From: Diacronema lutheri
Taxonomy: Eukaryota > Haptophyta > Pavlovophyceae > Pavlovales > Pavlovaceae
Reading direction: 5' to 3'
Assembly: GCA_019448385.1 (NCBI GenBank)
Contig: JAGTXO010000001.1
Span: forward strand, 1,054,001 to 1,118,000
Length of the DNA: 64,000 bases
Shown: positions 19,771 through 30,217 of the stretch, piece by piece
How positions within the stretch are numbered: the first letter of the stretch is position 1
How the letters are laid out: each line of letters starts with the position of its first letter
Notes under the pieces: model-generated
What the model was told of the DNA's origin: nothing
Database searches by the model: none
What the model saw: the letters and a program-made list of their open reading frames with translations, nothing else
Position numbers and translations under genes: made by a program

Positions 19771-22700
19771 TCACGGCCTGCGCAGCAAGGCCGGCGCGAG
19801 CTTGAGCACAGCCGACGTCGGGCCGCGCTCGAACTCCGGCGCAGCGGCTGCACGCGCCAAACTCGACGGGGTGCGTTGCCTGCCGAGCAGCTCCGAGCGC
19901 CGGTGGCCGCCCATGTGCAGCGCATCGAGCGGCGGGCGCTTGGCCGGCGACGCCTTGAGCGCAGCCAGCCCTGCGCTGAGAGCTCGTCGGTGTGCATCCA
20001 AGGACTGGGCGTGCCCGGCGGATGCGGGCGTGCGCTGATCGGCGATGGGCACGCGGCTCTCGCGCCGCGGCGTCGCAACGTTCGATGGCGTCAGCACGGT
20101 CGGGGCAGGAGCTGCCACAGCCGGCGGCTCGTCGAAGCCTGTCGCGCTGGCCACATCGACCGTCTGCACGGGCAGCGCAAACTGGCACGCGCGTAGCCGC
20201 GTGTTCGCCACCTCGAGCTCCGTTTCGAGGCGGCTGACCTCCGCTGCGAGGAGCCGCACGTGGCCCTCCGCCTCGTCAAGCAGCGGCTCGACAAGGCGGA
20301 GCGCGTCTGCCTCTGTGGAAAGCTCGCGTAGCTGTGCCTCGAGCTCCCCGCACTTCGCATGCGCAGCGGCCAGGTTCGCGCCGAGCGCAACGGCCGACGC
20401 GTGCCGCGCGGCCGCAGCCTCCTGCATGGCGCCACCGCGCGCAACGTCGGGACGAAGGGCGCGCGGCGCAGCGGCCAAAATGAGAGTGGGCGCGCGGTGA
20501 GAGGGCAGAGGACCCGCGGCACGTGGCACAAGTGCGTGCAGCAAGCCAACTCACCTCCGCCCTTGTGCGCGCGCTTTGCGCCTCGGCACGCACGGCCTCA
20601 GCCTCGACGCGCGCCGCGTGCGCGTCAGCGGTTGCTCGGCCGAGCTCGGCTTTGAGCGCGGCCGACTCCTCAAAAGCAGCGTCGAGCTGTGAGCGGAGCT
20701 CCTGCAGCGCCTCCGCAGACGCAGCGCTCGGGCGCACAGCGGGCGGGCTCAGCGACGGCGAGGTGGCCGACCAACCGAGCGCGCAGAGCACGCGCTCATA
20801 ATCGCCCGCCAGTCCGGTGGGCGGCTCAGCTGCGTGCGTGACGTCCGCTTGCTTGCTGCGCTCGAGCGCGATCGCGACGGCCGTCCTACCGCGCGAGTCG
20901 GTTGGCAGCTTAGACGCACCCGCCACGAGCAGCACGCGCACACACTGCTCCCAGCCCGCGCCGGCCGCAAGCATGAGAGGCGTGCAGCCCTCCTGAGCGG
21001 ACGAGGTGGCGCGCGCGCGCGCGCGCGCGCAAGCCATTGGTGAGAACGGTGCAAGCGGCTGCGAAACGTGCGGCGATCGTGGCGCGCGGTGAGCGCGCGT
21101 GCGCGCGCGCACCGCGTTGGTCACATCCACGTCCGTTACGATCTCAGCCACGCGCTGCAAGACGGTTGCGAGGCCCAGGTGCGCACTCCAGTGGAGCGCT
21201 GTGTTACCGCGATCATCCGCGAGCGTCGCCCGCGCGCCCTTGCCGAGAGCGGCGGCCACCGCGACATCGTCGCCGCACTCGGCGGCGAGGAGGAGCTCAG
21301 CCTCCAAATCGCGCACCGTCGCCGGCGCAGAAGCATGCGCGGCGGCTGCTGCAGGAGCGCAATGTGGCACAGGCGCAGAGCAGCGGCTTGGCGCAGCTGC
21401 TTGCGCCGGAGGCGGGGCAGCCGCACCAAACAGGCCGCTGCCACCCGCCGCGTCAGGAATCCCGCCGAGGCGTGTCGCACCAGCCGGCCCGCCACCAAAC
21501 AGAGGCGCCGTCGGCTTGAGCACGGCATTCGCAGCGCCGAAGAGCGGCGCGGTGGGCGCGCCGAACAGCGAGCTAGGGACTGCGCCGCCCGCTTGGCCGA
21601 AGCTGAAAGCGGACGCGGTCGGCCCGGGAGACGGGCGATGCGCGCTGCTCGCCCCCAAGCCAGCAGCCAAGCTTTGCGCTGGTGATGCAAGGTTCGGCCC
21701 GCTGCCCGAAGCGGTCGCGGCCTGCGGCGCACCGAAGGACGCGGCGATCGAGAATGGCGACGCGCCGGAGACCGCAGCCAAGCCGAACGAGAAGACGGAA
21801 GTCGAATCACCCGTAGCCATTGAGCCCTTGCCCGCCGTCTGTGAGAAGAGCGGCTGGCCGAAGCTCGGCGGCGCCGCAGCCGACACAGCAGGTGCGCAAG
21901 ATGTGGCGGCTGCAGGCGCACGCAGTTGTGATGTGCCCTTCAAAGGTTGCGCTGCCGACGCGAATAGCTCGATGCACTTTCGCAGACGGCTGGCCTCGTC
22001 CTTGTCGTCGACCTTGTCGAGCTTCTCCTGTGCCACTTGCAGCGCGCTCTTCCCCTTGTTGGTCGTGACACCCAAGCTCGCGCCCGCTCGCAGCAGAGCG
22101 CCAACGCAGTCATCCCATCCGCTCGACGCGGCGAGCACGAGAGCCGTCGCGCCAATCTTGTTCTGCTCGTCAAGCGGCGCACCGGCCTCGACGAGCGACT
22201 GCACGTCGTCGCACCGCCCCTCTTTCGCCGCCCAGTGCAGCGCGGTGTACTGCTTGTCGTCGGTGGCGCGCACGTCCGCGCCAGCTTTGATCGCCTTGAC
22301 GAGCGCCTCGTGGTCGCCCAGCTCTGCTGCGGAGAGCAAGTCCTCCTCCGCCTTGCCTTTGATCACCGGACCGGATCGCGCCGCCACGAGCGCCACAGCG
22401 GGGGGCGCCGCAACAGGCGCCGCCGCGACGGGCGCACAGGGTGAGGGCAGGACAGCCTTTGCGCCGCCCGGCGGCGTCGCTGTGCCCACGCCCGCTTGCG
22501 TCGGCTTGGCTCCCTGTGTGAGCGCACCGGTGGAGACAGGCGCGGCGCCAAAGCCGCACCCCGCAAAAGGCAAGGCTGCCGCGCTTAGAGGCGAAGAAGC
22601 CATGCCAAAGCTGGAGCCGCCAAGCACGGGCGCTGCTGGCTTGGGAGCCACGCCTGCACCGAGCGAGGCTGTGCCGCCAAACGTGCCGCCGGCGCCGAAG

Positions 22701-25700
22701 GGCGAGGCTGTGGAAGGCGAAGAAGCCATGCCAAAGCCGGAGCTGCCAAACACGGGCGCTGCTGGCTTGGGAGCCACGCCTGCACCGAGCGAGGCTGTGC
22801 CGCCAAACGTGCCGCCAGCGCCGAAGGGCGAGGCTGTGGAAGGCGAAGAAGCCATGCCAAAGCCGGAGCCGCTAAACACGGGCGCTGCTGGCTTGGGAGC
22901 CACGCCTGCACCGAGCGAGGCTGTGCCGCCAAACGTGCCGCCAGCGCCGAAGGGCGAGGCTGTGGAAGGAGAAGAAGCCATGCCAAAGCCGGAGCCGCTA
23001 AACACGGGCGCTGCTGGCTTGGGAGTCACGCCTGCACCGAGCGAGGCTGTGCCGCCAAACGTGCCGCCAGCGCCGAAGGGCGAGGCTGTGGAAGGCGAAG
23101 AAGCCATGCCAAAGCCGGAGCCGCCAAACACGGGCGCTGCTGGCTTGGGAGCCACGCCTGCACCGAGCGAGGCTGTGCCGCCAAACGTGCCGCCAGCGCC
23201 GAAGGGCGAGGCTGTGGTTGCAGCCCCAAAAAGGGGCGCGGCTGGCAGCGACGCTAGCCCGCCACCGCGCAGCGAGGCAGAGCCAAGAGCAGGAGCTGCG
23301 GTCGAGGTCAGCGTTTGCGGCGTCGCGCCGCTTTTCGGAGACTGCGGCACAGCCGGCTTGGCTGCAGCCGCACTGCTGCCGGTGAAAGCGCCGGTGCCGC
23401 GTCCTCCAAAGCTCGGCAGCACAGGTGTGCTCGCTGGCGAGCTCGAAGGGGGCGGCGCGCCGAAAAGAGCGGGAGTCTTGTTGCCGCCAAAGTTGAAGGT
23501 GAACTTGCCACCGGACGGCGCAAACGGCGCCGACACAGGCGGGACGTAGGTACCCTGCTGCTCGCGCGAGCCCACCTTGGCTTTTGCCGCGTCGAGGCCG
23601 AAGGTGAACGGCTGAGCGGGCTTGACCGCGCTGCTGCCGGTGCCAGTCAAAGTCCCAGCAGCCCCTTGCCCTAGCGCGAGGCTGCTGGAGGCTGTGCTGC
23701 CCACGGTCGACGATTTGGCCACCGCGGATGACGATGCCACAGCCTGTGGACTGCCCACCGGCTTGTGCGAAGAGAAGAGCTCGATGCACTTTCGCAGACG
23801 GCTGACCTCGTCCTTGTCATCGACCTTGTCGAGCTTCTCCTGTGCCACTTGCAGCGCGCTCTTCCCCTTGTTGGTCGTGACACCCAAGCTCGCGCCCGCT
23901 CGCAGCAGAGCGCCAACGCAGTCGTCCCATCCGCTCGACGCGGCGAGCACGAGAGCCGTCGCGCCAATCTTGTTCTGCTCGTCAAGCGGCGCACCGGCCT
24001 CGACGAGCGATTGCACGTCGTCGCACCGCCCCTCTTTCGCCGCCCAGTGCAGCGCGGTGTACTGCTTGTCGTCGGTGGCGCGCACGTCCGCGCCAGCTTT
24101 GATCGCCTTGACGAGCGCCTCGTGGTCGCCCAGCTCTGCTGCGGAGAGCAAGTCCTCCTCCGCCTTGCCTTTGATCACCGGACCGGATCGCGCCGCCACG
24201 AGCGCCACAGCGGGGGGCGCCGCGACAGGCGCCGCCGCGACGGGCGCACAGGGTGAGGGCAGGACGGCCTTTGCGCCGCCCGGCGGCGTCGCTGTGCCCA
24301 CGCCCGCTTGCGTCGGCTTGGCTCCCTGTGTGAGCGCACCGGTGGAGACAGGCGCGGCGCCAAAGCCGCACCCCGCAAAAGGCAAGGCTGCCGCGCTTAG
24401 AGGCGAAGAAGCCATGCCACAGCTGGAGCCGCCAAACACGGGCGCTGCTGGCTTGGAAGCCACGCCTGCACCGAGTGAGGCTGTGCCGCCAAACGTGCCG
24501 CCAGCGCCGAAGGGCGAGGCTGTGGAAGGCGAAGAAGCCATGCCAAAGCCGGAGCTGCCAAACACGGGCGCTGCTGGCTTGGGAGCCACGCCTGCACCGA
24601 GCGAGGCTGTGCCGCCAGCGCCGAAGGGCGAGGCTGTGGTTGCAGCCCCAAAAAGGGGCGCGGCTGGCAGCGACGCTAGCCCGCCACCGCGCAGCGAGGC
24701 AGAGCCAAGAGTAGGTGCTGCGGTCGAAGTCAGCGTTTGCGGCGTCGCGCCGCTGTTCGGAGACTGCGGCACAGCCGGCTTGGCTGCAGCCGCACTGCTG
24801 CTGGTGAAAGCGCCGGTGCCGCGTCCTCCAAAGCTCGGCAGCACAGGTGTGCTCGCTGGCGAGCTCGAAGGGGGCGGCGCGCCGAAAAGAGCGGGAGTCT
24901 TGTTGCCGCCAAAGTTGAAGGTGAACTTGCCACCGGACGGCACAAACGGCGCCGACACAGGCGGGACGTAGGTGCCCTGCTGCTCGCGCGAGCCCACCTT
25001 GGCTTTTGCCGCGTCGAGGCCGAAGGTGAACGGCTGAGCGGGCTTGACCGCGCTGCTGCCGGTGCCAGTCAAAGTCCCAGCAGCCCCTTGCCCTAGCGCG
25101 AGGCTGCTGGACGCTGTGCTGCCCACGGTTGACGATTTGGCCACCGCGGATGACGATGCCACAGCCTGTGGACTGCCCACCGGCTTGTGCGAAGAGAAGA
25201 GCTCGATGCACTTTCGCAGACGGCTGACCTCGTCCTTGTCATCGACCTTGTCGAGCTTCTCCTGTGCCACTTGCAGCGCGCTCTTCCCCTTGTTGGTCGT
25301 GACACCCAAGCTCGCGCCCGCTCGCAGCAGAGCGCCAACGCAGTCATCCCATCCGCTCGACGCGGCGAGCACGAGAGCCGTCGCGCCAATCTTGTTCTGC
25401 TCGTCAAGCGGCGCACCGGCCTCGACGAGCGACTGCACGTCGTCGCACCGCCCCTCTTTCGCCGCCCAGTGCAGCGCGGTGTACTGCTTGTCGTCGGTGG
25501 CGCGCACGTCCGCGCCAGCTTTGATCGCCTTGACGAGCGCCTCGTGGTCGCCCAGCTCTGCTGCGGAGAGCAAGTCCTCCTCCGCCTTGCCTTTGATCAC
25601 CGGACCGGATCGCGCCGCCACGAGCGCCACAGCGGGGGGCGCTGCGACAGGCGCCGCCGCGACGGGCGCACAGGGTGAGGGCAGGACGGCCTTTGCGCCG

Positions 25701-28700
25701 CCCGGCGGCGTCGCTGTGCCCACGCCCGCTTGCGTCGGCTTGGCTCCCTGTGTGAGCGCACCGGTGGAGACAGGCGCGGCGCCAAAGCCGCACCCCGCAA
25801 AAGGCAAGGCTGCCGCGCTTAGAGGCGAAGAAGCCATGCCACAGCTGGAGCCGCCAAACACGGGCGCTGCTGGCTTGGGAGCCACGCCTGCACCGAGCGA
25901 GGCTGTGCCGCCAAATGTGCCGCCAGCGCCAAAGGGCAAGGCTGTGGCTGCAGCCCCCAAAAGGGGCGCGGCTGGCAGCGACGCTAGCTCGCCACCGAGC
26001 AGCGAGGCAGAGCCAGTAGCAGGAGCTGCGGTCGAGGTCGGCGTCCGCTTGAAGGCGACGGCCGTGCCGAAGCCGGCGAACGTGGCAGTAGGCACGCCTG
26101 CGGCCAGGCTGCCAAAGCTCACCTGCTGGGCGGCTGGTGCCACAAATGCCGGTTGAGCAGCGCATGCCGGCTTCAAAGCCGAGCCGTCAGCCTTGGTTGC
26201 GCCGAGACCGCCTGCGCACGAGCCCGGAGCACCAGACGGAGTCGCCGTCCGGGCGGAGAACACGCCCGCGCACGAGGACCCAAAACCAGGATGTGACGTG
26301 AATATCGGAGCGCTGCGAACGGCAGCAAGAGCTGGTGGCGCTGCGCCCGAGAATGTGGGTTCGAAACGCCCGCCCATCGTGGGCTTCTCAGCATCCGAGT
26401 CGTCGCCTGAGCTTGTCGCCGAGTTTGCTGACGCAGCGCTGTACTCGTCGTCGGTACGAGGCGGTCGCAAGCCCGCTTGCGCATGCAGCGCGGGCACGCC
26501 GTGATCACGCACAGCTGTGCAAAGCTCACCTTCACCGTCGCCGTCGCCGTCGCCCTCATCATCATCGTCAAAGTCCTCCTCAAGCGCCTTGAGCGCGCCC
26601 TGCGTGCCCACGCTGCCCAGCGCGGCGCGCAGCCGCGCTGCCGCCTCCTCCTCCACCTCGCACCCCTCCACGTTGAGCGAGCGCAGCGACGGCCAGCCCT
26701 TCACCGCGGCGCACAGCGCGTCGAGCGCCTTGCCGCCCATCTCGTTGTACGACAGGTCGACCTCCTGCAGACCCTTGGCACGGCCAAGCGCCACGATCAC
26801 GCGCACAAGCGCGCCGCCGAGCGACGTGTCGCCCAGAAGCACGACGCGCAGGCTCTCGCCGCATCCTCCCGAAGACTCGAGCGCAGACGCGAGCGCAGCG
26901 CCGCCGTCCGTGCCGAGCGTCGTCTCCGTCAGCTCGAGGCGCTCGAGCGCGGAGAGACTGCGCACGCTCGCCACGAGCGCCGCCGCCTCGCCCGGCGCGA
27001 TGCGCTGCTGCGTCAGCACGAGCTCGCGCAGAGAGTCGCCGCATTCGGCAATCGCCGCGCCGAGCGCGAGCGCCGCGCCATCGCCTAGCGTGTCGCGCTC
27101 GTCCTCGTCCATCGGCGCGCCGCGCAGCTCGAGCGCGCCCGCCGCCGGCGGGCCACACAGCGCGGCCGCAATCTCGCCGACCGCACCTTTGCCGAGCAGC
27201 TGCACGTCCACGCGCTTCACGCGCGCGGCCGGTGCGGCGGCGCTGGACGCAGTTGCGACGGCCGCAAACGCAGGCGCAGCGGCCTCCTTCTCCACCGACG
27301 CTGCACCCGCCCCGACCGACAAACCGCCCAATGGACCGGTCGCCGCAGCCGAGCTGACCGCTGGCGTGGCGACAGACGCCAGTTGACCGCCAAATGAGAA
27401 GCCGCCGCTCGACGGCGCAGCAGTAGACGAGCCGAAGGAGAAGCCACCTGCCTGTGTTGCCGCCGTGCCAGCCGCCGTTGGCTGGGGGCTCGCGCCAAAT
27501 GAGAAGCCGCCCAACGCTGCGCCCGCTGCGGGCGGTGCATCCGCAGCTGTGCTCGCCATTGCGCCAAATGAGAAGCCGCCCAACGCTGCGCCCGCTGCGG
27601 GCGGTGCATCCGCAGCTGTGCTCGCCATTGCGCCAAATGAGAAGCCGCTCCCGCCACCACCGCCACCTCCGCCGCCAAATTTGGCGGCCAGCTCGCTCTT
27701 GGACGGCGTGCGTGTCGTGTCCACCCACCCGCACGCCACGCACGCAACGGCCTCCTTGGCGTTGCGCACGCTGCACGTCGGGCATTCCCACTTGCCAGCC
27801 GCATCGGACGCTCCACCGAGCGCTGTGCCAGCCCAGCTCGACGACGGAGCCGCGCCCTTCTCGCTCGCCGCCGCCTTGCCCGTCAAGCTGCCCGTCAAGA
27901 CTGCGCCTCCCGCCTTGGCGCTCGTTCCTCCACTCGGCGCGCTCATGCTGGCGCTGGCGTTTCCGCCGTCTTCTTCGCCGTCGCCGTCGCCCTCATCATC
28001 ATCGTCAAAGTCCTCCTCAAGCGCCTTGAGCGCGCCCTGCGTGCCCACGCTGCCCAGCGCGGCGCGCAGCCGCGCTGCCGCCTCCTCCTCCACCTCGCAC
28101 CCCTCCACGTTGAGCGAGCGCAGCGACGGCCAGCCCTTCACCGCGGCGCACAGCGCGTCGAGCGCCTTGCCGCCCATCTCGTTGTACGACAGGTCGACCT
28201 CCTGCAGACCCTCGGCACGGCCAAGCGCCACGATCACGCGCACAAGCGCGACGCCGAGCGACGTGTCGCCCAGAAGCACGACGCGCAGGCTCTCGCCGCA
28301 TCCTCCCGAAGACTCGAGCGCAGACGCGAGCGCACCGCCGCCGTCCGTGCCGAGCGTTGTCTCCGTCAGCTCGAGGCGCTCGAGCGCGGAGAGACTGCGC
28401 ACGCTCGCCACGAGCGCCGCCACCTCGCCCGGCGCGATGCGCTGCTGCGTCAGCACGAGCTCGCGCAGAGAGTCGCCACATTCGGCAATCGCCGCGCCGA
28501 GCGCGAGCGCCGCGCCATCGCCTAGTGTGTCGCGCTCGTCCTCGTCCATCGGCGCGCCGCGCAGCTCGAGCGCGCCCGCCGCCGGCGGGCCACACAGCGC
28601 GGCCGCAATCTCGCCGACCGCACCTTTGCCGAGCAGCTGCACGTCCACGCGCTTCACGCGCGCGGCCGGTGCGGCGGCGCTGGACGCAGTTGCGACGGCC

Positions 28701-30133
28701 GCAAACGCAGGCGCAGCGGCCTCCTTCTCCACCGACGCTGCACCCGCCCCGACCGACAAACCGCCCAATGGACCGGTCGCCGCAGCCGAGCTGACCGCTG
28801 GCGTGGCGACAGACGCCAGTTGACCGCCAAATGAGAAGCCGCCGCTCGACGGCGCAGCAGTAGACGAGCCGAAGGAGAAGCCACCTGCCTGTGTTGCCGC
28901 CGTGCCAGCCGCCGTTGGCTGGGGGCTCGCGCCAAATGAGAAGCCGCCCAACGCTGCGCCCGCTGCGGGCGGTGCATCCGCAGCTGTGCTCGCCATTGCG
29001 CCAAATGAGAAGCCGCCCAACGCTGCGCCCGCTGCGGGCGGTGCATCCGCAGCTGTGCTCGCCATTGCGCCAAATGAGAAGCCGCTCCCGCCACCACCGC
29101 CACCTCCGCCGCCAAATTTGGCGGCCAGCTCGCTCTTGGACGGCGTGCGTGTCGTGTCCACCCACCCGCACGCCACGCACGCAACGGCCTCCTTGGCGTT
29201 GCGCACGCTGCACGTCGGGCATTCCCACTTGCCAGCCGCATCGGACGCTCCACCGAGCGCTGTGCCAGCCCAGCTCGACGACGGAGCCGCGCCCTTCTCG
29301 CTCGCCGCCGCCTTGCCCGCCAAGCTGCCCGTCACGACTGCGCCTCCCGCCTTGGCGCTCGTTCCTCCACTCGGCGCGCTCATGCTGGCGCTGGCGTTTC
29401 CGCCGTCTTCTTCGCCGTCGCCGTCGCCCTCATCATCATCGTCAAAGTCCTCCTCAAGCGCCTTGAGCGCGCCCTGCGTGCCCACGCTGCCCAGAGCGGC
29501 GCGCAGCCGATCGGCCGCCTCCTCCTCCACCTCGCACCCCTCCACGTTGAGCGAGCGCAGCGACGGCCAGCCCTTCACAGCGGCGCACAGCGCGTCGAGC
29601 GCCTTGCCGCCCATCTCGTTGTACGACAGGTCGACCTCCTGCAGACCCTCGGCACGGCCAAGCGCCACGATCACGCGCACAAGCGCGACGCCGAGCGACG
29701 TGTCGCCCAGAAGCACGACGCGCAGGCTCTCGCCGCATCCGCCCGAAGACTCGAGCGCAGACGCGAGCGCAGCGCCGCCGTCCGTGCCGAGCGTCGTCTC
29801 CGTCAGCTCGAGGCGCTCGAGCGCGGAGAGACTGCGCACGCTCGCCACGAGCGCCGCCACCTCGCCCGGCGCGATGCGCTGCTGCGTCAGCACGAGCTCG
29901 CGCAGAGAGTCGCCACATTCGGCAATCGCCGCGCCGAGCGCGAGCGCCGCGCCATCGCCTAGCGTGTCGCGCTCGTCCTCGTCCATCGGCGCGCCGCGCA
30001 GCTCGAGCGCGCCCGCCGCCGGCGGGCCACACAGCGCGGCCGCAATCTCGCCGACCGCACCTTTGCCGAGCAGCTGCACGTCCGCGCGCCTCACGCGCTG
30101 GCCGGCGGACGCCGCGCCCTCACACGCGCTCAT
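19771..30133 (-). CDS. Giant composite nucleoporin-like protein: RanGAP-like LRRs, RanBP2 zinc fingers, FG repeats, ankyrin repeats, coiled coil
   Basis: About 3,370 residues from the ATG at 30133. Inferred exons are 21113-30133, 20555-20992 and 19771-20421; a further in-frame intron at 26407-26529 is possible. Residues about 15-225 are leucine-rich repeats ending in an acidic tail (LRSLNVEGCEVEEEAADRL, then EEDFDDDDEGDGDGEE), very like the RanGAP C-terminal repeats. This block recurs near 494 and 973. RanBP2-type fingers (WECPTCSVRNAKEAVACVACGW) lie near 300-325 and 779-804, each followed by five GFSFG motifs. The middle has PVFGG/SPFGAG/ALFGAP repeats and three near-identical ankyrin blocks (TALHWAAKEGRCDDV). 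A fourth, divergent ankyrin block (TALHWSAHLGLATV) and a coiled coil end the protein. FxFG repeats and these fingers typify nuclear pore proteins that bind transport receptors and Ran. A pore or Ran-cycle role is inferred. RanGAP catalysis is unproven, since the repeat block is shorter than a full RanGAP. Confidence 0.75.
20422..20554 (-). other. Intron near the 3' end of the nucleoporin-like gene
   Basis: The donor GTGAGT at 20554 and acceptor ATGCAG at 20422 give a 133-bp phase-0 intron. Splicing joins two coiled-coil halves (…SARTRAE to EAAAARHASAV…). Reading through shifts into a low-quality frame. Confidence 0.75.
20993..21112 (-). other. Stop-free 120-bp intron inside the fourth ankyrin block
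   Basis: The donor GTGCGC at 21112 and acceptor GCTCAG at 20993 remove 40 codons of Arg/Ala-rich sequence that interrupt an ankyrin repeat. Splicing joins DVDVTNA to EGCTPLMLAAGAGW, restoring the ankyrin spacing. The length is a multiple of three, so the intron does not break the frame. Confidence 0.75.
21960..26035 (-). repeat. Ankyrin/FG module duplicated three times (spacing 1,422 and 1,812 bp)
   Basis: Three almost identical ankyrin blocks and their FG flanks recur with offsets of 1,422 and 1,812 bp. The extra 390 bp in one copy is three more 126-bp FG units plus 12 bp missing from the other. Scattered substitutions separate the copies. Confidence 0.9.
22599..23228 (-). repeat. Five tandem 126-bp units encoding 42-residue FG repeats
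   Basis: Unit starts at 22599, 22725, 22851, 22977 and 23103 give an exact 126-bp period. Each unit encodes one SPFGAG, one GTFGG and one PVFGG/PVFSG-type motif. The neighbouring copy of the module has two such units, one lacking 12 bp, and the next copy has one. Confidence 0.92.
26530..30083 (-). repeat. LRR/zinc-finger/FxFG module in tandem, 1,437-bp period
   Basis: Two full copies (about 28647-30083 and 27210-28646) and a third limited to the LRR part (about 26530-27209). The period of 1,437 bp equals 479 codons. Copies differ by a few substitutions, such as D or A before the last LRR helix. Within each full copy the GFSFGAMAST segment is itself doubled. Confidence 0.93.
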
Positions 30134-30217
30134 CGCGGACCGCGATCTTTTTTTGAAAAACGAACGTGTGCGCTCCTTTGAGGAAATGAGGAAAGGCCCT
30201 TGGGTAAAAAACACGCC
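30134..30217. promoter_or_regulatory. 84-bp bidirectional promoter region
   Basis: It lies between the start codons of the nucleoporin-like gene (-) and the F1-alpha-like gene (+). It is markedly more AT-rich than its surroundings, with a T7 run. It must hold both core promoters and leaders unless transcription starts inside the opposite gene. No specific motif was recognised. Confidence 0.5.

Noticed and set aside
21960-30083. CRISPR array or mobile-element repeats
   Set aside because: The repeats are long, in-frame coding modules without unique spacers, terminal inverted repeats or transposase.
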